Positions 47,810 through 58,680 of a DNA stretch of 64,000 bases are shown here, piece by piece. The DNA is from Scatophagus argus (lineage: Eukaryota > Chordata > Actinopteri > Scatophagidae): contig NC_058499.1 in the NCBI RefSeq assembly GCF_020382885.2, positions 20,321,872 through 20,385,871 on the forward strand. Reading direction: 5' to 3'. The translations under genes were made by a program, and so were the position numbers. The notes beneath the pieces are model-generated. The model was not told the origin of the DNA. It searched no databases and worked only from the letters and a program-made list of their open reading frames with translations. The number at the start of each line of letters is the position of its first letter. Within the stretch, counting starts at the first letter, position 1.

Positions 47810-47992
47810 CAGGGTCACATTGTAAGAAAAATCTGATGTAACATTTTCATTTCAACATTAGATGGAGATATTGTATCACTGTTCTGTGCAGCGACAAAAC
47901 AAATGCTGCAGATCTGAAGTAAAATGATTTAGTGATATATCAGTGACCAATCTTCAAATATTAAATTACACGTTACAATGGAGGGTTGATTT

Positions 47993-48090
47993 GCCGATAG
48001 TGACGCTGGCAAAACTCCCTGATCCGACCACAAGCCTCCAGCATCATCTCCTCTGGCACCGTCACCACAATGCGTCATGTGTTAGGATAC
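47993..48090 (-). pseudogene. Fragment of tat terminal coding exon, junction 2
   Basis: This 98-bp fragment is identical by eye to the one at 42131, including its six differences from the intact tat exon. It was therefore copied from the first junction and did not arise independently. It sits between reductase copies 2 and 3. Confidence 0.95.
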
Positions 48091-48350
48091 ACCGGATCAG
48101 CAACATCAGCAGGATGCATGCTTACAGTCCGACACCTGGTTGAAAACACACCCTGTGTGCTGTTATTGGCCGAGAGCTATAAAACTCTCAGCAAATTAAA
48201 CAAATAAAGACAGAAGGCTCAAGAGCTCGTATCGCCAAACACTTGGTCGAGAGGGATTATTTTTGTAAATCTGTATGTTGTTTTCTTAGGAATATATATT
48301 AGTCATTTTGCCTTGTGAAATAAAACAATACTCAAACAAACATATAGTAT

Positions 48351-48356
48351 TTTATT
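48351..48356 (-). terminator. Candidate poly(A) signal of reductase copy 3
   Basis: AATAAA on the minus strand, in the same position as in copies 1 and 2. Confidence 0.55.
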
Positions 48357-48658
48357 CAAAATAGAAAGGCATTTAAAAAGTAAGCTTTCCATCAGTTTTT
48401 GACAAAATAGAAAAGAGCTTATGAATGTCCTGGAATTTGTTCATCACATTTATTACATTCATAGTCGAAGACAGAGTCTTCTTCATAGTCTTCATATTTG
48501 TCTTCACCTTCACATTTCATCATTATTAGGTAAACAAGTCAATGTTAAATTACATTGTTTGATACTGTAGGTAGCCTGCATGAAGCTGAAGTCTGGTTGA
48601 TGTTTATGGTATTAGTAAATGCAGTTTGCTGTCTTTTCCCTCCACTCCGCTGGCAGCC

Positions 48659-51600
48659 TCACACGAAGGGGTAGTACGGATGAGACTTGATTCTGACAAA
48701 CAGAAAAGCAGCAACAACTGTGAAAATGCTGCACCTTGCAGACAACTGCTGCTCCAATGTCTGTGTGTTGACTCACTCATCAAGCTCATCGGCTTTCCAC
48801 CCTCGGTCCAGTCCTCTCAGCGCTCCCATGTCTTCTTCAGTCAGGCTGAAGTCAAAGATCTGCACGAAACATCAACAGCATTGATACAGATCACACATCT
48901 AGTCACATAACTAACGAGTTGCTAGAATTGTTGAAATAAAACAAACAAAAAAAAATGGCCGTTTGTATCTTATTCATTATTAATGATCAATCAACTATTG
49001 ATTACATAAAGCACACAGAAGATTTTTTTTTTTACCTTTGTGTTTTCAAGAATGTGATGAGGCTTGTCACTCTTAGGGATGACTGCAATACCCTGCTGTA
49101 CATGGTACCTCAGCAACACCTGGAAGAATGTCGCTGTTACTGGCAAAGGAATACACACACATAAACACATTTACAGTGGACTGACTCACACGGACCTGTG
49201 CAGGGCTACGTTTGTGCTTCTTGGCTATATCTGCTACGACTGGGTCCTCCAGTATCTTATGTGGATCAGTGTCTCCTTTGATCCTAAGACAAAGACAGAG
49301 CATCGCATTTTTATTTCAGGACTCAGACGTTTCGATGGAGAGCGATAGTAAATTCCATCACACTCATTGCTCAGTCTGCATCAGAAACATTAAAGAACCT
49401 CACCTACCATCTGCAGTCAGCTGGACTTGTATCAAGCCTGATGAGCTTTAAGTGTCTATATGTTTAAACTACTTATTACTGAACTTGGGCTCAGAGGTTG
49501 TAGTTGAGATAAGTAAGCTCACAAAGGGAGTAAATCCCATAGCATAACAATGAGGCTAGGGGTTGTGAGATCTCCTGCCCCAATAACTTCACAAAATCAG
49601 ACAAGATCCTTAACAACATCCAAAGTTCTTAAGTCCACAAGGAGAAGCTAAAACCAGTAGAAAACACCACTCTCGGAATCAAAGTCTGTATATGCTTTCA
49701 CAAATTAGTAGTTTGAGGTGAGTTTCTAAATGTTCTCCATGAATCAGAGAGTGACCTCTGTGCATGACCACGCCTAAGTTTATGAAACATCCAGGATTCT
49801 TTTATAACCAGTGGAAAATTGTGAGTCATACTGTGTGTCTTACAGCTCTGGGGGCCTCTCAGGTGAGCCAAAGGGGCTGTAGGCAGTCAGGGCAATGTTC
49901 TTGGATTTACAGAACTCTATCATCTCTTTCTGCACAAAATAGGGGTGCAGCTCCACCTATGAATGATATAACATCAAATAAAAGGGGAGCACATATGGAT
50001 GCTCATGGAGACAGTTTGGTAAGTGATGTACAATGCCATATGACGCCCTGTATCATATCATTGTTTGACCCTTAGTATGGTGTCATAACATGGTGTCTCG
50101 CTGTTCGGTGTTTTTAACAGTCTTGTTCTACAGGTTGAAACACTGATTTCTTGCCCAAAAATGAAAGTATATTTTATGAGTCCAAAGGGTATCAGGATAT
50201 AAGACTTTCTTGAATGAACAGAGTCCTATGTGGGTCAAGAAAGGAGCTATATATGTACTACCTGATTGACAGCAGGAGGCACCCTGCACACAGCAAGAAG
50301 TCTCTCCAGCTGCAGGATGCTGAAGTTGGACACGCCGATGCTCTTCACCTTCCCTGAGGCTTGCAGGGCTTCCATCCCCTGTAAACACAGCAACAGACAG
50401 TGATGGTAAACACATATCTACCATCCACTCTAAAAGGCTCACAGATATGTAGTTTAATCGAAACAAATTTTTAAACTCGTGCCATTGAAACAGAGAGAGT
50501 GCATGAGTTCTTACCCTCCACACATCTATATAGTCTATGTCAGAGGTCAGTATTTTTCCATCCTTCTTTGGGAAAAGCTCATCACCCATTTTCTAAGAAG
50601 AAATACAAAGTTACAGTCAAAACAAATGCTTATTTGTAATTTTGCAAAATATTTTGCCAGCAATTACTATAACCTGTGCAAAGTGAAATTTTGATGGCAA
50701 TGAATAATGACATTTAATTTAAACAAGTTGCTCATAGTGTCCAACCCAGAGTTAACGTTGCTGCTTAGTGCAGATTTCAATTAGCTTCTTTTCGCTGAGT
50801 ATGTTGGTTCTCTTGCTTGCACAGAAACTCTTTTGCAGCTTATACTAATTACCTGCATGAGAAAAAGGTTTTCATCCAATTTTTCACAGGCAGCTGTTTT
50901 CAGTTTTGATGAACTTTGATAAATTCACTGACTGTACATTATCTGCCCAGCCATGAACAGCAGACAAGCTAGCAACTAGCACATAAATTAAATATTTAGG
51001 TGGTTAAGATGTAGATATTTATTTATACCTTTGTGGAGACAAAAACAGTGTTAATGCTGAATTAATATTTGTTGGGTGGATATAGAAACACAACTCCAGT
51101 GGGACGGCCATGTGCCTCGTTGTCAGCAATCGTTGGCTAATATGTTAGCTGTAACTTCACAACCATTAACATCATAAAGCTAGCTTGGTGCAGAGGGTTT
51201 CTGGTCATTGATGTTCCAAAATCATGTGATGCAGCTTTAAACATTTACTGTCACATCAGAGCCTTGGTTAATGGTCTTTACAGCCTATACCAGCTCCAGT
51301 CAGATTTTTTCTAGCCTTTGCTAAGGACCAATGAGATTAGGGACAGTAACATTTGAATCCTGCCACATTATTTTGGATGTTACATCAGAATCAGAATCAT
51401 ATTTTTTTTTTTTTTTGTCTAGAGGGGAAATTCTTTGTTGTACAGATATTGCACTTGCAGTTTTCCCAACCAAGAAAGAAAGTGAAAGATATAAAAATAG
51501 GATAAACAGCAAGATTACATTCAACCTTGAAGCCAACAGGGAAATGCACAAGGTAAAGATCCAGGTAGTCCAACTGGAGATCATTCAGGGACTTGTTCAG

Positions 51601-53225
51601 GCACACAGGGATGTCCTCAGGGGCATGATGGGTGCACCACAGCTATTAAAATAAAATACAGAACAGGAGAGTTAACAGCAAAATATAATAGAATAACATA
51701 AATAATATATAAAGCAACATATCGAGCAATAAAAGGCTTCATAAATCTGAGTGTTTGTGCATGTACAAAATATGTTGATATGTGACACTATTTTCTTTTG
51801 ATAACTAAAAGGTTTATTTGAATAAGTCAGAAAACATCAAAAAGCCCCTTTTCATCTATCTGTCACACTCAGTTTGTCCACTTTCAAGCATGACACAGCT
51901 GGATTTGTTTTTTTTCTAACTTTTGCAGTTCAACAAAGAACACAAATGAGATGTAATTCCTCTCCTCATATTTCACCATGGCTGTCCTCTAACACCTGCT
52001 GTCCTCAGCACTCACCTTACTGACAATGAACATGTCCTGGCGTCTGATGATGCCCTGCTGCATCTTGCATTGCAGAGCCTTGCCAATATCAGTCTCATTG
52101 CCGTAACTGTAAGCGGTGTCTATGTGGCGGTAGCCAGCTGCAATCGCAGTTTCTACTGCACCCTGGGCTGAGGTGTGGGGAAGATGGGAGGACTGCAACA
52201 AGTAAATCATTTTTAAATGGACCATTAACTCTCTGTCTCTTCAATCCGACCCAGATGTACTGTTTACAATACAAAGTGTACTGTGGATGGTTTAACAGAG
52301 GCTCGCCGTATTCTCAGATATTATCTGTTTTGGTGATTTTGTTAATATGGTAATGATACAGTACTGTAGTGTGTTTCAAGAAATACTGATTCACTTATTT
52401 ACTTTCTTGCTGCGAGTTAGATGAGACGATTGAAACCACTTTTGTCTGTCTAATGCCACAGCCAGCAGCTGGTTAACTTTGCTTAGTGTAAACACTGGAC
52501 TAAGTCTTGTGAAATGGTAACAAATTTTCCCAAGTAACAGGTCTCAACATAACCACCGTTAAACATTAAACCGGACTTGAGAAAGTTGTCAATTTTCACA
52601 TTTAACTCCAAGCAAGAAAGCAAATAAGAGTAGTATAATATACACAAACACCCAGACAGATAGATAAAGTAAAATCATGAAGTCATTCCACATGCTCTGT
52701 ATATGGCTTCTGCATACTATCTCTATGTGGAGTTTTTGAGTGGAGTTCAGTAGCAACAGATGGTCTTGGGGTTCAAGGTTGCAAACTCTGTCAAGGTTGT
52801 AAACTCTGTCTACAAAGTCTGTAAGAAAGTCACACACTCATTTGTTAAAACCATCCAATAACACAAACATAAAAATGAAAAGTAGCTGTTTCACAGGAAG
52901 TTATTTGCTGTTGACATTTGAACAGTATGAGGGCCAGTAATCTGCCAATCAGAAATACTTTCCAGTATTTTTAGTTGTCTCCTTGGGCAGACTTCATTCA
53001 GTAAATACTATTTTACCTAAAATGTATTCATTTTAAAAACATACATAACAAACATATTTTATGCAAGAAAACAAACTGATGACAACTGGATTCATGACAG
53101 TATAAGGCATGTATATGAATGAGTGTCGAGGCTACCTTCCATGTCCCCAGACCCAAAACTGGCATTCGTGTGCCATCATTCAGCTCTATGGTCCTGGCCA
53201 CCTGTGTGTCCTCCATGGAGTACAT
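48659..53225 (-). CDS. Aldo-keto reductase family 1 protein, copy 3
   Basis: Ten coding exons: 53225-53136, 52192-52016, 51642-51526, 50592-50515, 50378-50262, 49956-49844, 49283-49196, 49119-49036, 48859-48777 and 48692-48659. The protein is 326 residues and, as far as read by hand, the same as copy 2, with intact Asp55, Tyr60, Lys89 and His122. It is the copy nearest tat and the only one with the full spacer of about 2.2 kb on its promoter side. It may therefore keep the ancestral promoter. Its near identity to copy 2 means short reads would not tell the two apart. The native substrate cannot be inferred. Confidence 0.93.
51386..51520. mobile_element. 135-bp repeat insertion in intron 3 of copy 3
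   Basis: Same insertion as at 45524, at the same site with the same flanking TTACAT, so it is shared by descent or conversion. Confidence 0.85.
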
Positions 53226-53622
53226 TTAACCACTGCAGAAGAAAAGCAAAATGAGAGCCTCAGCACACACTTGCTGCACACACCAGCACACTGTCAGAGC
53301 TTTCCTCTTCCTCTTTTTCCCCCTCAAAGTGCAGCTGCTGAGTCAACGTCCTTTTTCCTTGCTGAGTTTATATCTGTTTCATGTGTGTCTTTCCTGCTGT
53401 CTCTCCTCTTTCTTCCCCTCTCACTCTTTCTTTCTGTCCCTCTTCTCGTCTTATCAGTGCAGTGGTTAATTATTGGACAACACACAAAGTACTTCACCAC
53501 CACCAAGTATTTATGCGTATACTTAGTAGGTGAGGAGGAGCATGTTGCAAAGGTCACTCTTCTCATAGGGGTAGTAGTGTACACACACACAGAGATAAAC
53601 ATACACCCACACTCTCTCTCTC

Positions 53623-53625
<3 letters not shown>

Positions 53626-53663
<38 letters not shown>
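53626..53663. repeat. CA microsatellite, unit 3 (19 repeats)
   Basis: Nineteen CA units, homologous to the repeats in units 1 and 2. Confidence 0.95.
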
Positions 53664-53665
<2 letters not shown>

Positions 53666-53850
53666 CAGGGTCACATTGTAAGAAAAATCTGATGTAACAT
53701 TTTCATTTCAACATTAGATGGAGATATTGTATCACTGTTCTGTGCAGCGACAAAACAAATGCTGCAGATCTGAAGTAAAATGATTTAGTGATATATCAGT
53801 GACCAATCTTCAAATATTAAATTACACGTTACAATGGAGGATTGATTTGC

Positions 53851-55426
53851 AAATATCTCATGTTTTATTATTAGTTATGTAATAATTGTGTTTGTCTGAT
53901 GAAGTGTGAAGTGTGTGAAATATATAAAAAATAGTCTAATCATGATATAAGGAATCTCCATGCTAAAACAGCTTTATCCAGGTCTAGCTTGGTGTGAGTC
54001 TATGTTTCACAGAAACTGTATTTCATTTTTTTATAGGGATGTGTGTGTGCATCAGTTAATTGGTGTGTTCATTTGTTCTTATCATCACAGTCAATCCTTG
54101 TGAATCAATGTCTACCTGTATGATGATCTTGAAGGCTGTCTAGGCCCATAACAGGAAATTGTGCAATAGTACTGATGTTATGGCCTTTTCAATAGCTCTT
54201 GGGGCTCCACATGCAATCTGGGAAATATTTTTTAGTTTTTGGGGAATATGAACATTTCTTTTTAGTTGCTCTTATGATCTGTGATTTGAAGATTTTGTTG
54301 TTAAATGTAAATGATTCAAAGAACATAATAATAATAAAAAACATAATACCTTAAAGACAGGATTGTCAGGATTATAGATTATACAGTATATATATATATA
54401 TATATATATATTTTATTTATTTATTTTTTTTCAAGACTCTGTGAGGTTTTAGTCAGTGTTACTAACATGCAACACTGACTGCATCACACACGTTTATGGA
54501 GGAGGATCCAGAAGGATCCAAATGTGTACTAGTGTGTATTGGAAGTATGGTCAGATGTCATAGGAGGTTACATAAGAATCAAATATGCTGTGGAAAGTAG
54601 AGTTTGATGCTCCAAAGAAAACTGTTGATTAACAATTTGGAGCTGATTTCTAAAGAACAGTCAGCCCATGTAACATTACCTTGTTAATGTCTTATTTTGT
54701 CTTGGTGGTTTTCTTATTAGGCTGATTTGAGTTGAGGTTGAGAGTTTTTAAATCTCAGCATGTTTTGCAAAACAACTTTCTTTTAATGTTCAACACAAAT
54801 CATGTCAACATGGTTTTATTAGATAACAATTAACGAAACTACAAAATATTTTTTTTTTCCGTAAATATATGTGACTCAGTATTACACGCAATTAAAATAC
54901 AAATAGTATAGAGATTGTTCTGATAAAGAGTGTGCCAGTGTAGTCTAACATTTTCTAGCACAAGCAAAGTATGTAGAAGATTATCAATTCATAACATTTA
55001 TAAAAGTGAACGTTCAAATATATATTCACTTTTTTAACTGTGACAGCAAAGAAGCCAACTGGTGCATGCAGTATATGTAAGGTCTACAATCCTGCAGTTG
55101 ATATCAAAGAGAGTACATCACACAGACATACAAAGCGTTACACAAATTATATAAATATACAAAAAACAAGTAGAGGTTAATATAAGTTTCCTGTATAAAA
55201 TATAAATATTAGTTTCTCAAAAATTACACCATCAATGGACCATCATATAGAGTGATAACAAATATGAACACAGTTTTGACATATGATTTCTACATCTCTA
55301 ACTTGGTTGAATAAAATTTCAAAGCTGATTCCAGCTCGATATATGTGACTGGAGGACAGTTCTTCCCTCCTCCAGGCTTTGGTCTCTGCAGGGTCCATGC
55401 TGTCAGACTGGTCCGGCTCTGCTGCA
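53851..55426. other. Unique spacer between reductase copy 3 and tat, with tat 3' UTR
   Basis: This stretch is absent from the two inner junctions. It holds a TA microsatellite (about 54387-54411), several AT-rich runs and candidate tat poly(A) signals. It may also hold the promoter and noncoding first exon of reductase copy 3. No coding exon is recognised. Confidence 0.5.
54815..54820 (-). terminator. tat: Candidate tat poly(A) signal AATAAA
   Basis: AATAAA on the tat strand about 610 bp past the stop codon. Other TTTATT words further left are possible alternatives. Confidence 0.4.
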
Positions 55427-58400
55427 TCACTGGTCCAGGTCATTGCTGTCACGGCTGCTGGGCCGATAGTGACGCTGGCAAAACTCCCTGATGCGACCAC
55501 AGGCCTCCAGCATCATCTCCTCTGGCACCGTCACCACAATGCGACAGAAGTTAGGATACTCAAATGCCTGGGAGAGAACAGAACAAGGACACTCTTAAGT
55601 ATTAAAGTCATGACATATGTTTTTCATTTCTATTCAAACTCATGTGTGAAGACGAATGTAGCGAAAAATGGATAAATGATGAGCTGTGACAACAAAGGGA
55701 AGGTGTCTCACTGAGGCAGGCAGACAGAAGACAGACTGCTCAGTCACCAGCCGTTCAGTGAAATCCACGTCATTTTTAAAATCTGGAAAGTGATCCATTT
55801 CGATCCCCACCTGCACAGACATACACATACAAACAGAATTTTCTCTCAGGAGAAATTCAAACTTATTTTAAAACCGTCAATAAATTTGTAAAATACTGTT
55901 TAGATTCACATACATGATGTAACATTTTATACTGTTTATTAAGTTTGGCTCATATGGTGAATATTAAGATATGTTTTTTACATCTGCATCAGCTACACAA
56001 AAGGTAAAAAATTATTATTCATTCATTATTCAAAATTATTCATCAGGAACCTGATAGCAACATATTAATTGAGGGAAATAGTTTTTCCCCATTACATTTA
56101 TAAATACAGCTGTCAATTTTGAGATGCTATATTGTAACTGCTGGTAATTTACAGTGGCCTTTTTGATCTTTTGTAATTTACAGAATAACAGGGTCACACT
56201 GGGTCCTAAACTTCCCATAATGCAACTCTATAGCATCTTTCATTAGCAGAGTCCCTCTGCCTAGTTAATGCCCCTGTCTTTCAACCTCTCAGCCTAAAAC
56301 TCACATTATCTGTTAAGAAAAAATGTATTTCCCCCAGTCTAAATCAAGATAATCCTGAGGGTGTTGTCAGAGTTAGTTTTTCAGACTTCAGAAAGCTCTC
56401 CCTTGAACCACAGAAGAACTTGTACTCTCTGGAAGGAGAAAACTCTCTGTGGAGTGTGAATCTGTGGAGTGCCTCTTTAACTACAAAGTCAAAACAATGA
56501 TGTAAAATAAATATTTGCTTGTATGTCCATGTTCAAAATAAACCACACACACTTCCAGCACTGACCATGAGGTACATGGCTCCTGAAGGCATGACGGGGT
56601 TCAGGCCGGGGATGGTGGACAGCTCGTTGAAACAAATCTCTGCGTTGGACTGAGGGGAAAAAAATGACATCCAGCCAACTGACATACAGTATGTGTCCAA
56701 GGTATCATTGAGACAGTACTGTGATCAAAGTCCCTGTAAAATAAGTATGTATATAATGCAGAAGGATATAATTCAATCTTGGTTCACCCCACTCCGTTTA
56801 CCTTCAGAAAGCTGATGGTGCTGTTGTAGAAGCTTTGAGGTGTGTTATTGAGGATGCTCTCCAGCGCACCTTGGACAATGCTGCAGGCTCCCAGAATACG
56901 TTGGGTCAGTTTCACCAGACCCTGTCGAATCTTCAGAGGGGATATACTCCATGTGTCATTGGGTACATGTAATAGTTATGTGTTGCAGTCTTCCTATTCT
57001 CTCTCTCTGTTAAAAGAATGCACAAAAAAGCTTATGTACCTCAGATCCAAATATATCATTCCTGTCATGGATGAGGATCCATCCCATCCTCCAACCGGGT
57101 ACCAGCCAGCGTTTAGCTAAGCCGCCACAGGAAAGGATAGGAACGTCACTGCTGAGAGATGGCATGGAAGGACAATCGCAGCCTGGGAAAACCTGGTGAC
57201 AGGAGCAGGAAGAAGAAGAAGAATCAGCTTTATTGACAGTATATATATTTTTACATACACACACTGAATTCGTCTTCTGCATTTGACCCATCCTTAGTTG
57301 AACACACACATGCAACACCCGGCAAATTACATGCAGTGACACACACACAGGAGCAGTGGGCAGCATCAAGCGCCCGGGGAGCATATTGGGGGGTTAAGTG
57401 CCTTGCTCAAGGGCGCATCAGTCGGCTAATGGAGGGGGGGGGCATTTTTCGCATTAATCACTCCACCACACCCAAATTTTTCCTGCCCGTCCGGTGGGGG
57501 AATTGAACCGGTGACCGCTTCTCCAACCTCTAGGCCACGGCTGTCCCCCAGAAGAAAATGAAATACCCAGATTATATATTTGTTCCCCACCAGTCAGTTT
57601 TTTCAGAACTGATGAAGCTGCTTGGATTAGCAGCGAAACGTCTTCAAGCCCACTCTTCACTAGTCCAGATGCCTTGCTTTAACTCTTTGAGTGAATAAGA
57701 CCTGGATGACTGAGAATCTCCACAGACAAACTACTACTGTAGTTCAGTAAGAAGTACAATATTTCACGCTGAGATGGAATGGAGTAAAAGTATAAAGTTT
57801 ACACCTCAAGTTTATAGTACATGAGTTAATGCACTTTATATGTGATATTACATTTCACTATGTGAATATGTTCAGTAGTAAAACTAACTTTTTGAAACTA
57901 AGTTTAAATAAAAATGCCGAAAAGTGGCGAAATGCCCCACTGAGTGAAGCTTGCTTGGCTGGTGTAGTCGGCAGACACCCTGGCCCCTTAACCTAAATAA
58001 AAAGTCCTCGCTACAACACCCCTTTCCCAGCTCTCCACCCACCACAACACGCCCCCATTCCTCCTGTGTCTGCTGCCAAAACCTGACATCTGTGTTAATT
58101 ACAAACACATGTAGGCTAAAAAGTGCAGAGTCATTCTGGTCTGCTTGTGTTTAAAGGGAAATGTTCAGATGCTTGTGGTGGTGGTGGTGCATCTATTTTT
58201 TATAGCTGTGAGCCAAAGTTTTATATGTGGAATTCTACTGAGACGGAGATGCTCATGCTCTGCCTCTCTCTGTCTTAATAAACCTCATATTTGACGAACG
58301 AACAGAGTCTACCTCTATTTGTCCACTTTAAAATCATACTACTATTAACTTCTTTAGCAGTACCTATTATAGGCAATAAAATTAATGCTATGATATGACA

Positions 58401-58647
58401 CTGACTTGTAAAAGAACATAGCTGAAAAAAGACTGAAAACTGAAGTATGTGAGTTGATATTCAGTCAGTCAAAGGCTGAAAGACGCTTTGGATCACATTA
58501 TCAGAATTAAAGTGGAAAACTACTGCACTAGAAAATTCAGCTCCTACCTTATCTGTAATTTTTAGTGAGTTGACGAAACAACATTCAGCCTGGCTGCGAG
58601 TGTCTGTACATGATGCTCCTTGTCTGTGTGTCTGTGGGTACAGGAGT

Positions 58648-58680
<33 letters not shown>

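Larger units (their letters stand above)
42229..47992 (-). repeat. Tandem duplication unit 2 (aldo-keto reductase)
   Basis: This unit is offset by exactly 5862 bp from unit 3 across all exons and nearly identical to it. Both share intron deletions and the intron 3 insertion that unit 1 lacks. Confidence 0.93.
48091..53850 (-). repeat. Tandem duplication unit 3 (aldo-keto reductase)
   Basis: This unit matches unit 2 almost base for base until about 53847 ('gattgatttgc'). There the sequence runs on into unique DNA towards tat, rather than jumping into a tat fragment. Visible differences from unit 2 are a 2-bp CT loss near 53374, the CA repeat length and one G/A change near 53840. Confidence 0.93.

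Noticed and set aside
57010-57384. 124-codon minus-strand frame around tat exon 57192-57040
   Set aside because: Only the exon part is real; the extension enters the SINE upstream.
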